Assembly (NCBI GenBank): GCA_949068525.1
Contig: CARTIQ010000011.1
Span: 1 to 31,040, forward strand
Reading direction: 5' to 3'
DNA: 31,040 nucleotides
Source of the DNA: an uncultured Eubacteriales bacterium
GTDB taxonomy: Bacteria; Bacillota; Clostridia; Oscillospirales; Acutalibacteraceae
Part shown: piece after piece, positions 18,150 to 25,404 of the stretch
Numbering within the stretch: position 1 is the first letter of the stretch
Layout of the letters: every line of letters starts with the position of its first letter
The notes under the pieces: generated by a model
The model's database searches: none
What the model was told of the DNA's origin: nothing
What the model saw: the letters and a program-made list of their open reading frames with translations, nothing else
Program-made: the position numbers and the translations under genes

Positions 18150-18200
18150 TGAAGATAAGTTAAGCGAGCTGTAAAAACGTAAAAAGGAGACTCACTAAAA

Positions 18201-18461
18201 ATGCTAGACTGGCGATCTTTAATTATTTGTGGTATCATATTATTGCTATTGTTTTCTATCCAACTGATTGTTAGAGCTAAAAACCCTCTAAAAAAGATGT
18301 TTCTTTCTATGCTAAAAGGCATGGCTATGTTGGCTTTGGTTAATTTTATTGGCGGGTTTACAGGTGTGACTTTGCCGCTTAGTTTGCTTTCTTTGTCCAT
18401 TGCCGCTGTTGTAGGAGTGCCTGGGGTTACTGCTATGCTAATTTTAAATACGTTTTTATAA
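18201..18461 (+). CDS. bofA: Pro-sigma-K processing inhibitor BofA family protein
   Basis: The 86-residue integral membrane protein has two to three hydrophobic helices and the typical ending N-x-x-G-G-F-T-G-V-x-L-P (NFIGGFTGVTLPLS) followed by VVGVPGVTAMLILN. In Bacillus BofA holds the SpoIVFB protease inactive in the outer forespore membrane during sporulation. BofA-family proteins also occur in Clostridia where that checkpoint may differ. It lies 51 bases after the DUF2508 gene with an AAAAGGAGA site. Confidence 0.88.
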   Translation: MLDWRSLIICGIILLLLFSIQLIVRAKNPLKKMFLSMLKGMAMLALVNFIGGFTGVTLPLSLLSLSIAAVVGVPGVTAMLILNTFL

Positions 18462-18477
18462 AAGGGAGCGATTTTTA

Positions 18478-18936
18478 TTGAAGTGCCCATATTGCGGATG
18501 TGAAGAAAGTAAGGTTATTGACTCGCGGCCAGCGGACGAAGGAGAAAAAATTCGAAGACGTAGGGAATGCCTTAGCTGTGCTGGGCGGTTTACTACTTAT
18601 GAGATGATTGAAACTTTGCCTATAATTGTGATAAAAAAAGATAAATCCAGAGAGAGCTTTGATAGATCTAAGGTTCTGGCAGGAATTTTAAAATCCTGTG
18701 AAAAACGTCCCGTTCCTATTGAGGTTATGGAGAATAGTGTAGACCAGATAGAGGCTAAATTCCAAAACTCCATGGCAAAAGAAGTGACTTCTAGAGAGAT
18801 TGGCGAATGTGTAATGGACGTTTTAAAGGACATGGATAAAGTCGCATATGTGCGATTTGCTGCAGTTTATAGAGAGTTTGACGATGTAAAGAATCTGATA
18901 GACGAATTAAAACGGGTGCTTATTGATAAAAAGTAA
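18478..18936 (+). CDS. nrdR: Transcriptional repressor NrdR
   Basis: The 152-residue protein has an N-terminal zinc ribbon (Cys3, Cys6, Cys31, Cys34; CPYC and CLSC) with the basic DNA-binding stretch IRRRRE between. An ATP-cone domain follows (VIKKDKSRESFDRSKVLAGILKSCEKRPV). NrdR senses ATP/dATP and represses ribonucleotide reductase genes by binding NrdR boxes. The TTG start at 18478 gives the family N-terminus MKCPYCG and has GGGAGCG upstream. No nrd gene lies in this window. Confidence 0.96.
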   Translation: MKCPYCGCEESKVIDSRPADEGEKIRRRRECLSCAGRFTTYEMIETLPIIVIKKDKSRESFDRSKVLAGILKSCEKRPVPIEVMENSVDQIEAKFQNSMAKEVTSREIGECVMDVLKDMDKVAYVRFAAVYREFDDVKNLIDELKRVLIDKK

Positions 18937-18995
18937 CTTAAAAGGCTGATTTTAAAGAGTGCTTACATAATAATTTTGAAAGGACGTGCTGTTAA

Positions 18996-19316
18996 ATGCA
19001 AAGTACTGTGATGAGTTTTAACGAGTTTGAGAAAATTTTGAGTGATAATAAGCTTGTGTTTGTGGACTTTTTTGCCTCTTGGTGCGGACCGTGCAAGATG
19101 TTTGCGCCGGTTGTTGAGCAGATCTCGCAAAAATATGATGATCGCGTTACTGTTTTAAAGGTGGATATTGATGAAAATTCTGAAATAGCAGAGAAATACT
19201 CGATACAAAGCGTGCCAACGTCGATTTTGTTTAAAGGTGGCGACGCTGTTGAGAGAGTTAGCGGAATGATCCCTGCGAGCCAATGTTCAAGCTTAATTGA
19301 GAAACATCTAGACTGA
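18996..19316 (+). CDS. trxA: Thioredoxin
   Basis: The 106-residue protein has the redox motif WCGPC (Cys30, Cys33) preceded by VFVDFFAS and followed by the cis-proline segment SVPTSILFKGG. It is a classical single-domain cytoplasmic thioredoxin. GAAAGGACG precedes the ATG. It lies between nrdR and a flavin reductase. Thioredoxin is a reductant of ribonucleotide reductase, so nearness to nrdR is at least suggestive. Confidence 0.95.
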   Translation: MQSTVMSFNEFEKILSDNKLVFVDFFASWCGPCKMFAPVVEQISQKYDDRVTVLKVDIDENSEIAEKYSIQSVPTSILFKGGDAVERVSGMIPASQCSSLIEKHLD

Positions 19317-19344
19317 TAGAATATTTTAAAAGGATTGGTGTGCT

Positions 19345-19851
19345 GTGTCGGGCTTTAAAGAGATTATTTTAAAGCAACTTTCGTTGGAGCCGTTTTCGCT
19401 TATTGGAGACTCGTGGATGCTAATTACTAGTGGGAATATGCAAGATTATAATATGATGACGGCAAGCTGGGGTGGACTAGGCGTGCTGTGGAATAAACCG
19501 GTTGCGATATGTTTTATTCGGCCACAACGGTATACTTTTGAATTTGTTGAGCGAAATGATTATTTTTCGCTTTCTTTTTATAATGAAAAATATCGAGACG
19601 CTTTGACGCTGTGTGGGACTAAATCTGGAAGGGACGTCAACAAAACAGCAGCGACAAATTTTACTCCTGTGTTTGACGAACCTGCGCCTTACTTTGAGGA
19701 AGCCGATTTGGTCTTTGTTTGCCAAAAGATACATAGCCAGTTCCTTGACCCAGGGTGCTTTATTGACAAGTCGGTTGAAAAAAATTATAATAATGGTGAC
19801 TACCATAAAATGTATGTCGGAAAAATAATAAAGGGGCTCAAAAAAGAATGA
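19345..19851 (+). CDS. Flavin reductase family protein (FMN-binding split barrel)
   Basis: The 168-residue protein resembles the DIM6/NTAB flavin reductase-like family: the FMN-binding segment NMMTASWGGLGVLWNKPVAICFIRPQRYT, then FSLSFY and ALTLCGTKSGRDVNK. Such proteins bind FMN and reduce flavins or small substrates with NAD(P)H; the substrate here is unknown. It starts with GTG at 19345. The stop overlaps the next start by four bases (ATGA), which points to coupled translation with the SDR. Confidence 0.85.
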   Translation: MSGFKEIILKQLSLEPFSLIGDSWMLITSGNMQDYNMMTASWGGLGVLWNKPVAICFIRPQRYTFEFVERNDYFSLSFYNEKYRDALTLCGTKSGRDVNKTAATNFTPVFDEPAPYFEEADLVFVCQKIHSQFLDPGCFIDKSVEKNYNNGDYHKMYVGKIIKGLKKE

Positions 19852-20582
19852 AAAAAACAGTTTTAGTTACAGGCGCATCGCACGGCATCGGTCGCGAAAC
19901 AGCATCACTATTTGCCAAAAAAGGCTACAACGTGGCGATAAATTATAATAGCTCTAAAGATGCAGCAAAGGCCTTGGAGGCAGATCTGAACGCGCAGGGA
20001 TTCAATACTCTGGCTGTGGGAGCGAATGTTGCCAAAAGGAATGAAGTGGAAGAGATGTTCCAGACAATAGAGAAAGCGTTTGGCGAAGTTCATGTTCTCG
20101 TAAACAATGCTGGTATCGAATGCCAAAAGCTTTTTACGGATATTAGCGAAGCGGAATGGGACAAAATTTTTGACGTTAACATTAAAAGCATGTTCAATTG
20201 TTGTCAGGTTGCTCTTAAGAGTATGATCAGGAACCACTATGGTAAAATTGTTAATGTCTCTTCTATGCTAGGTATTACGGGTTCATCTTATGAGGTTGCT
20301 TATTCGGCCTCAAAAGCGGCAGTCATTGGCCTTACAAAAGCTCTTGCCAAAGAGGTGGGGCCTAGCTCCATAAATGTAAACACGGTAGCGCCAGGGGTTA
20401 TAGACACAAGGATGAACCGCCATATTGACCCTAAAGTTATTGACAGGCTAAAACAGCAGACACCACTTGGAACGGTTGGCTCTTGTGAAGATATTGCAGA
20501 GGCAATTTTGTTTTTGGCTTCGGACTGCTCAAAGTTTATTACCGGTCAGGTTTTAAGCTCGAATGGCGGCCTTGTGATTTAA
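19848..20582 (+). CDS. SDR oxidoreductase, likely elongation factor P 5-aminopentanone reductase (YmfI-like)
   Basis: The 244-residue classical short-chain dehydrogenase has TGASHGIG (residues 8-15) for NAD(P) binding, NNAG, a catalytic Ser at 138-139 and Tyr152-x3-Lys156 (YSASK). The wording between these (QKLFTDISEAEWDKIFDVNIKSMFNCCQVAL, GKIVNVSSMLGITGSSYEVAYSASKAAVIGLTKALAKEVGPSSINVN) is closer to the YmfI/EF-P aminopentanone reductase group than to FabG. That enzyme finishes a lysine modification of EF-P. FabG-like activity remains possible. Its stop overlaps the stop of the convergent FeoB-like gene by two bases, leaving no room for a terminator. Confidence 0.75.
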   Translation: MKKTVLVTGASHGIGRETASLFAKKGYNVAINYNSSKDAAKALEADLNAQGFNTLAVGANVAKRNEVEEMFQTIEKAFGEVHVLVNNAGIECQKLFTDISEAEWDKIFDVNIKSMFNCCQVALKSMIRNHYGKIVNVSSMLGITGSSYEVAYSASKAAVIGLTKALAKEVGPSSINVNTVAPGVIDTRMNRHIDPKVIDRLKQQTPLGTVGSCEDIAEAILFLASDCSKFITGQVLSSNGGLVI

Positions 20583-21430
20583 GCTAGATTTAATGCTCGC
20601 GCACAGGTTGCAACCAAGAAGCAAGTTAATATGCCAACGATAGTTGGGAGCAAAAAAGACACCGCGGTCCACTTGAGGCTGCCGGTTTCTTTTTTTATTG
20701 TAAGGCAGGTCGTACCGCATGGAAAGTGCATCAACGAAAACAACATGGTGCAGACAGCTGTGAGCCACGTCCAGCCGTTATTGACTAGTAATAAATACAG
20801 TTCGTGTAGACTTTCGAAATCTGTTAATGTTCCGGAGCATAGGTAGCTCATTATGATTATCGGCATGACGATTTCGTTTGCAGGGAAGCCCAGTATAAAA
20901 GCCATCAGAATTACGCCATCCATTCCAATTAGCCTTGCAAATGGGTCTAAGAAGTTTGAGCAGTAAAAGAGTACACTAAAGCCACCGATATAGATATTTG
21001 ACATTAACCATATTAAAAGTCCAGCGGGCGCTGCTACCATTATAGCTCTGCCCAAGACGAACAGTGTCCGGTCGAAAATAGACCGCACAATCACTTTGCC
21101 AACTTGTGGGCGCCTATATGGAGGAAGTTCTAGAATAAAAGATGACGGCATGCCCTTTAAAATGGTTTTTGATAATAATTTTGAAGTAAAAAACGTAACA
21201 ACAATGCCAAACATGATGGTGCTAGTAAGAATTAAGGTAGATACGAGAGGCCTAAATGGCAGCGGTATGACACCGGCAAAGAACATGGTGATAATCGAGA
21301 TTAATGTAGGAAATCGCCCATTGCAGGGTACGAAATTATTTGTTAAAATGGCGATTAATCGTTCCCGCGGAGAGTCAATGATCCGACAGCCAATAACGCC
21401 ACAGGCATTGCAACCGAACCCCATGCACAT
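20579..21430 (-). CDS. FeoB-like ferrous iron transporter, C-terminal half only (truncated)
   Basis: The 283 residues match the core and second gate of FeoB: GFGCNACGVIGCRII, ERLIAILTNNFVPCNGRFPTLI, LELPPYRRPQVGKV, GFPANEIVMPIIIM and MHFPCGTTCLTIKKETGSLKWT, with about seven hydrophobic helices. A complete FeoB has over 600 residues, with an N-terminal GTPase (G) domain and a first gate region. Both are absent here. The ATG at 21430 has no ribosome site. In the same frame an upstream TAA is followed by nine plausible FeoB-like residues, suggesting the coding part once continued. The phage-like block starts about 190 bases further on. It may be a truncated pseudogene or, less likely, a stand-alone pore fragment. 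Confidence 0.7.
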   Translation of the reverse strand: MCMGFGCNACGVIGCRIIDSPRERLIAILTNNFVPCNGRFPTLISIITMFFAGVIPLPFRPLVSTLILTSTIMFGIVVTFFTSKLLSKTILKGMPSSFILELPPYRRPQVGKVIVRSIFDRTLFVLGRAIMVAAPAGLLIWLMSNIYIGGFSVLFYCSNFLDPFARLIGMDGVILMAFILGFPANEIVMPIIIMSYLCSGTLTDFESLHELYLLLVNNGWTWLTAVCTMLFSLMHFPCGTTCLTIKKETGSLKWTAVSFLLPTIVGILTCFLVATCARALNLA

Positions 21431-21569
21431 GGTTAAGGAAAAAATGTATGCGAATATTTATAGACCAAATCAAAAACATAATATTTATATTAAGCCTATA
21501 TTTTAAGATTTAAAAAATTGTCCTGACTTTTTGGGGTCAGATCATTTTGTGCTTAAAATAAAATTTATA

Positions 21570-21599
21570 ATAAAGAGCCGTACTACAACGGCTCTTTAT
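21570..21599. terminator. Bidirectional terminator at the chromosome-phage boundary
   Basis: ATAAAGAGCCGT (21570-21581) and ACGGCTCTTTAT (21588-21599) form a perfect 12-bp stem with a 6-base loop and T-rich sequence on both sides. It separates the FeoB-like remnant from the phage-like genes. A TATAAT at 21566-21571 overlaps its left arm. Confidence 0.7.
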
Positions 21600-21623
21600 C
21601 AATTTAAGTTGGAGGAAATTTTT

Positions 21624-21797
21624 ATGCAAACGGTTTTATTGATATTAATTTTATTGCTGATCTTGATTGACATAAAAGAAGGAATCAGGATTCGGCAACT
21701 TGAAAAAAAGACTTTGAGTGCCTTCAGAGTTATTTGCGAAAAAGTAATTGCAAATGAAAGGAAACTTAAGAATTTAGGCAAGGAGGAGGCAAAATGA
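21624..21797 (+). CDS. Small phage membrane protein, unknown
   Basis: The protein has 57 residues: one transmembrane helix (VLLILILLLILIDI) and a basic cytoplasmic helix (RIRQLEKKTLSAFRVICEKV). The start at ATG 21624 is set by TTGGAGGAA nine bases upstream. Its stop overlaps the next gene by four bases (ATGA), so it opens a tightly packed early phage operon. Function is unknown. Confidence 0.65.
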   Translation: MQTVLLILILLLILIDIKEGIRIRQLEKKTLSAFRVICEKVIANERKLKNLGKEEAK

Positions 21798-22030
21798 TAA
21801 CGCTTTTAGCTGAAAAAGAATGTCTAACACCGCCGGACAACGAGGTCGTGCCGGTTACAAAATGCTTCTTTTGCTGCGAAGCAATCTATTCTGGCGATGA
21901 ATTCTATAGGATGGATGGTCTTAATTGCTGCGAGGACTGCTTGGACAGGCACTATAAAGTTATCGCGGAGCCGATAGACTGGGAAGCTGAAGAAGCTGAC
22001 TTAGAACATGATGACGTGGAGGGACTATAA
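21794..22030 (+). CDS. Phage CxxC (zinc-finger-like) small protein
   Basis: The 78-residue acidic protein has CFFC and CEDC pairs about 20 residues apart (TKCFFCCEAIYSGDEFYRMDGLNCCEDCLDRHY), which could hold one zinc ion. The C-terminus is rich in Glu and Asp. Such proteins are common in early operons of Firmicute phages and have no assigned role. It is translationally coupled to the genes on both sides (ATGA overlap before, TAAATG junction after). Confidence 0.7.
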   Translation: MITLLAEKECLTPPDNEVVPVTKCFFCCEAIYSGDEFYRMDGLNCCEDCLDRHYKVIAEPIDWEAEEADLEHDDVEGL

Positions 22031-22747
22031 ATGCAAGAAAACAAATCAATTTTTGAAACTTTATTTGAAGTCAATGTTAATGCGCATCTTGAAAATAAAA
22101 ATGGCCTGTCATATATATCTTGGCCGTACGCCTGGGCTGCGGTGAAAAAACGCTTCCCCGATGCGAACTATAAAATTCATCAGTTTGGCGAGGCACATCT
22201 CCCCTACGTTTTTGATGAAGGCGTGGGTTACATGGTGTTTACCGAAGTCACGATTGAGGGCTTGACCCATACGATGTGGCTCCCGGTGATGGACGGGGCT
22301 AACAAAGCGATGAAATCTGAGGAATACATATACGACACCAAGTATAAGAAAGGTCTATCGGTCGAGCCAGCGAGCATGTTTGATATAAACAAGGCAATCA
22401 TGCGGTGTTTAGTGAAGAATCTTGCGATGTTTGGCCTCGGACTTTACATTTACAGCGGCGAAGATTTGCCGGAGATTGAAGTCGAAAAAATCAGCGCAAA
22501 AGACGCGAACATCTTAAGGCGGGTCGTCAATGATTTTGAAGATTCGGATAAGCTGTATGCTACGTTGCTTAGAAAGTACAACGTCACGAGTTTCAAGGAG
22601 CTAACGGTCAAGCAGCGTGTGGAGATATTGGAGGGATTGAATCAAATGGCGGCCGAAAAAAAGGCGAAGGAGGCGCGCGATGGAGATAAAATTCAAAGTG
22701 CAGGGAAAGCCGAAAGGCAAGCAACGGCCGAGAGTTTGTCGGATTAA
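22031..22747 (+). CDS. Single-strand annealing protein, Sak/DUF1071 type
   Basis: The 238-residue protein begins IFETLFEVNVNAHLENKNGLSYISWPYAWAAVKKRFPDANYKI and includes VTIEGLTHTMWLPVMDGANKAM and FDINKAIMRCLVKNLAMFGLGLYIYSGEDLP. This is the DUF1071 pattern, now described as a Sak-type single-strand annealing protein of phage recombination systems (Rad52-like group). It would anneal ssDNA during phage replication or recombination and work with RusA and SSB next to it. The last 68 bases overlap the rusA gene in another frame, giving a low-complexity Lys/Ala/Glu tail. Confidence 0.85.
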   Translation: MQENKSIFETLFEVNVNAHLENKNGLSYISWPYAWAAVKKRFPDANYKIHQFGEAHLPYVFDEGVGYMVFTEVTIEGLTHTMWLPVMDGANKAMKSEEYIYDTKYKKGLSVEPASMFDINKAIMRCLVKNLAMFGLGLYIYSGEDLPEIEVEKISAKDANILRRVVNDFEDSDKLYATLLRKYNVTSFKELTVKQRVEILEGLNQMAAEKKAKEARDGDKIQSAGKAERQATAESLSD

Positions 22748-23105
22748 TGGCCGGAGCATAACGTATACGCCCAAACAAACGGTAGATTACGAAAACCAAA
22801 TACGGTCAATATACTCTAAAGTTTCAAACTTTAAATTCGAACGGCATGTGCCGCTTGAGGTTGCGATTCTTGCTCTTTTTATCCCGCCTAAAAGCGTCAG
22901 CCAAAAGGTGCGAGCTCTAATGCTCAACGGAGAAATCCCACCAACCAAGCGTCCTGATGCCGATAATATCATCAAGGTTGTTCTAGATGCCTTAAATGGC
23001 GTGGCGTTCCATGATGACGGACAAGTTTGCAAAATCTATTGTGAAAAGATATACGCAGAAACCCCGGAGATTAGGGTTTTAATAAAAAATATTGTGGAGG
23101 AATAG
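22680..23105 (+). CDS. rusA: RusA family Holliday-junction endonuclease
   Basis: The 141-residue protein has the RusA signature: N-terminal GKPKGKQRPR and the acidic metal site KRPDADNIIKVVLDALNG (Asp93, Asp95, Asp103), followed by FHDDGQVCKI. RusA cuts Holliday junctions symmetrically and in phages resolves recombination or replication intermediates. AAGGAGG (about 22665-22671) lies inside the annealase gene, so the 68-base overlap is real rather than a mis-called start. Confidence 0.92.
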   Translation: MEIKFKVQGKPKGKQRPRVCRINGRSITYTPKQTVDYENQIRSIYSKVSNFKFERHVPLEVAILALFIPPKSVSQKVRALMLNGEIPPTKRPDADNIIKVVLDALNGVAFHDDGQVCKIYCEKIYAETPEIRVLIKNIVEE

Positions 23106-23107
23106 CA

Positions 23108-23512
23108 ATGAAAACATTAAAAATTTTTGATAACGATAAGGAAGTTTATAGCGGAAACTGCAGCGTCAACACGGTGATTCTTAGAGGCCGCATTTACAGC
23201 GATTTGCGAGAAGTTAGCAACGGGACGGCAAAGTTTTCGTTACAGCTGAGCAATGGCAAAGACAAGATAACCGGCGAATGGAATAAGTCAACTTATGCCG
23301 ACTGTACGGCGTTTGGCAAGGTAGCACAGTGCATTTTAAAAGAATACCAGCCAAAAGACGAGCTTTGGGTAATTGCGAAATATTATTCAAAGCGGCAGAA
23401 CGACAAGACCTACAAAGGTTTCATTATACAAGCTATCATAACAGATAAAAAATCTGTGGTGCCTCAGACTCCTGCACCTTCTGTTTTGAATGACGATTAC
23501 CTGCCGTTTTAA
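23108..23512 (+). CDS. ssb: Phage single-stranded DNA-binding protein
   Basis: The 134-residue protein has an OB-fold-like strand pattern (NTVILRGRIYSDLREV, AKFSLQLSNG, YADCTAFGKVAQCILKEYQPKDELWVIAKY) and ends in DDYLPF, the acidic tip with terminal Phe by which SSB recruits partner proteins. It follows rusA by two bases. It is divergent from cellular SSB in its first 25 residues, as is common for phage versions. Confidence 0.88.
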   Translation: MKTLKIFDNDKEVYSGNCSVNTVILRGRIYSDLREVSNGTAKFSLQLSNGKDKITGEWNKSTYADCTAFGKVAQCILKEYQPKDELWVIAKYYSKRQNDKTYKGFIIQAIITDKKSVVPQTPAPSVLNDDYLPF

Positions 23513-23530
23513 CGCCTAGGGGGTGGAACC

Positions 23531-24334
23531 TTGAATTATTTGAAGGAAATAATAGCGTTTGAAAATTGGCTCGAGTACAACTCAACCATCAACAAATCGG
23601 ACATTCGCCTTTGGTACACACTGCTGCACACTGCGAATAGATTTAATTGGGAAGAGTTTACCATGCCGATTTCGACACTGGTTTTCAAATCAAAATTATC
23701 CAAAAGTGACATTTACAGAGCAAGAAACAAATTGAAGCAATTGGGTCTCATCGATTTTAAGGAGCGTTCGGGAAGTCAATGTGCTATTTACAAAATGAAA
23801 TCGTGCATTTCTCTATTTGGAACGCAATCTGGAACACAAATTGAAATACCTTTTGGGACACCTTTTGCTACACCTTTTGATCCCAATCCTGGGAACATTA
23901 ATAAATTACAAACACAATTACAATTACAATTACAAACTAAAGATATCCCTCTCACTACGTTCGAGGGATATAGCGCGCGCGAGGAAAACGCTGATAACGG
24001 ATGTATTTCTGAAGCCGCAAATAATAAGCGATCTGGGTGCGCAAAACGGGCAAAAAAGGCGAAGCAGTCGTACGGCGAGTTTGGCAACGTGCAATTAAGC
24101 GCAGAAGAATTGGCCAAGCTGAAAACCAAGTTGGGAGGCGAGGCTGACGGGTACATTGAGCGGCTGTCTGGATACATGGCGTCAACCGGCAAGCGCTACA
24201 AGGACCATTATGCCACGATTCTCAATTGGTCCAGAAAAGACACGGCCAGCGGGAATGCCCCAAGTAAGCTGAAAAAAGGCGATTACATCGGCGAATACGA
24301 TGCTGTCGGCACATGGCCAAATGACGTGGTTTGA
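23531..24334 (+). CDS. Phage replication protein with N-terminal winged helix (DnaD/replisome-organiser-like)
   Basis: The protein has 267 residues. The first 100 look like a winged-helix domain (KSDIRLWYTLLHTANRFNWEEFTMPISTLVFKSKLSKSDIYRARNKLKQLGLIDF) of the kind found in phage replication initiators and DnaD-like proteins. A low-complexity linker follows, with a short repeat (TQLQLQLQT) coded by a perfect hexanucleotide repeat. The C-terminal region has GYIERLSGYMASTGKRYKDHYATILNWSRKD, the typical end of such initiators. It probably binds the phage origin and loads the host helicase; the helicase loader is not seen. The start is TTG 23531 after GGGGGTGG. Confidence 0.75.
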   Translation: MNYLKEIIAFENWLEYNSTINKSDIRLWYTLLHTANRFNWEEFTMPISTLVFKSKLSKSDIYRARNKLKQLGLIDFKERSGSQCAIYKMKSCISLFGTQSGTQIEIPFGTPFATPFDPNPGNINKLQTQLQLQLQTKDIPLTTFEGYSAREENADNGCISEAANNKRSGCAKRAKKAKQSYGEFGNVQLSAEELAKLKTKLGGEADGYIERLSGYMASTGKRYKDHYATILNWSRKDTASGNAPSKLKKGDYIGEYDAVGTWPNDVV

Positions 24335-24351
24335 GCAAAAAAGAGATTTCT

Positions 24352-24530
24352 TATAATCTCGATGGGAAGTAGAGTGATGATAACTTGGATGTTTGCGATG
24401 TTAAGCAAAACCTAGGTAAGACGGTGTATTACGGCACCCTGCAGCTGAATTTCGAGGGCTGCGCCGCTCGAAAAAGTTATGACAACGGATAAAGTTTGAT
24501 GAACCCAGCCAGCAGCTGGGTTTATTTTTT
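24352..24530 (+). ncRNA. Candidate structured RNA with pseudoknot and terminator, upstream of the antirepressor
   Basis: There is no coding frame. A possible promoter has TATAAT at 24352-24357. A closing helix pairs ATAACTT (24380-24386) with AAGTTAT (24474-24480). Inside lie hairpin GTTTGC/GCAAAAC (24391-24411) and hairpin GGTGT/GCACC (24423-24438). An H-type pseudoknot follows: TTTCGAG (24450-24456) with CTCGAAA (24467-24473), and GCAGC (24441-24445) with GCTGC (24458-24462) in its loop. A strong terminator ends it. I do not recognise the class. The position just ahead of an antirepressor recalls the C4 antisense RNA of P1/P7 phages, but I saw no complementarity to the downstream ribosome site. 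Confidence 0.55.
24502..24530 (+). terminator. Intrinsic terminator ahead of the antirepressor gene
   Basis: AACCCAGC (24502-24509) pairs perfectly with GCTGGGTT (24515-24522), with a 5-base loop, followed by TATTTTTT. It would end the preceding RNA before the antirepressor ribosome site. Confidence 0.85.
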
Positions 24531-24558
24531 GGAAAAATTAATTTTTGGAGGAATAGAA

Positions 24559-25371
24559 ATGAACAATTTGCAAATATTTAAAAATCAGGACTTCGGGGAA
24601 GTCAGAACGGTAACAATCAACGATGAGCCCTACTTTGTGGGGAAGGATGTTGCTGAAATTTTAGGATATGAGCGAGAAACAAAGGCAATTGTGGATCGAG
24701 TAGATATTGAAGACCGAATTATGATTGGCAACGAAACTCAGTCCCAATTTGGGATTGAGTTAGGACAGCGCGGTGGATGGCTTATCAATGAGAGCGGACT
24801 TTACAGTTTGATTTTATCAAGCAAGCTGCCACGGGCAAAACAGTTTAAGCATTGAGTAACGAGCGAAGTTCTACCGGCGATTCGAAAGCATGGAGCTTAT
24901 GCAACCGAAGAATTAATCGCAAACCCAGACCTTGCGATAGCCGCGTTCAAAGCACTAAAAGAAGAGCGTGAGCAAAACCGGAAGCTTGAACAAAAGGTCG
25001 CCGTACAAACACAGCAAATCTCCGAAATGGCGCCGAAGGTAAGCTATTATGATGTCGTTTTGAATTGCAAGGATTTAGTATCGATGTCTGTAATTGCGAA
25101 GGATTACGGCTGGAGCGCATCAAGGATGAATAAATACCTGCACGAAAAAGGGATCCAATTCCGGCAGGTTGATATCTGGCTTCTGTATCAAAAATATGCA
25201 GAAAAGGGCTATACAAGCACAAAAACACACTCGTACCTAAACGATGATGGGCCTCATACAAAGGTTCACACATATTGGACGCAAAAAGGGCGGCTGTTTA
25301 TCTACGATTTGCTGAAGGAAGACGGGATATATCCTCAGATGGAGCGCGATCAGCTGGGAGATCAAATATAA
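24559..25371 (+). pseudogene. Phage antirepressor (Bro-N + KilAC domains), interrupted by an in-frame TGA
   Basis: Frame one from ATG 24559 (after TTGGAGGAATAG) gives a Bro-N domain: FGEVRTVTINDEPYFVGKDVAEILGY, GQRGGWLINESGLYSLILSSKLPRAKQFKH. It then meets TGA at 24853-24855 and continues in the same frame with VTSEVLPAIRKHGAYATEELI, a coiled stretch and a KilAC/ANT domain (KVSYYDVVLNCKDLVSMSVIAKDYGWSASRMNKYL, HTYWTQKGRLFIYDLLK). Intact relatives read FK-[RH]-W-V-T-S-E-V, so TGA stands where a Trp (TGG) belongs. Full length would be 270 residues. Either the protein is lost, or two halves are made separately (an internal ATG at 25027 could start the KilAC part). Confidence 0.85.
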
Positions 25372-25404
25372 ACATTATGGGAAAAGCGGTAATGGAGGGT
25401 TTTT

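Noticed and set aside
21096..21506. 136-residue plus-strand frame opposite the FeoB-like gene
   Set aside because: It has no ribosome site and mirrors the membrane-protein codons on the minus strand, where FeoB motifs are clear.
24559..25371. TGA read as tryptophan (alternative code) to explain the broken antirepressor
   Set aside because: metK, secG and the phage replication gene end in TGA at their family-typical C-termini, and Trp is coded by TGG throughout, so the standard bacterial code holds.
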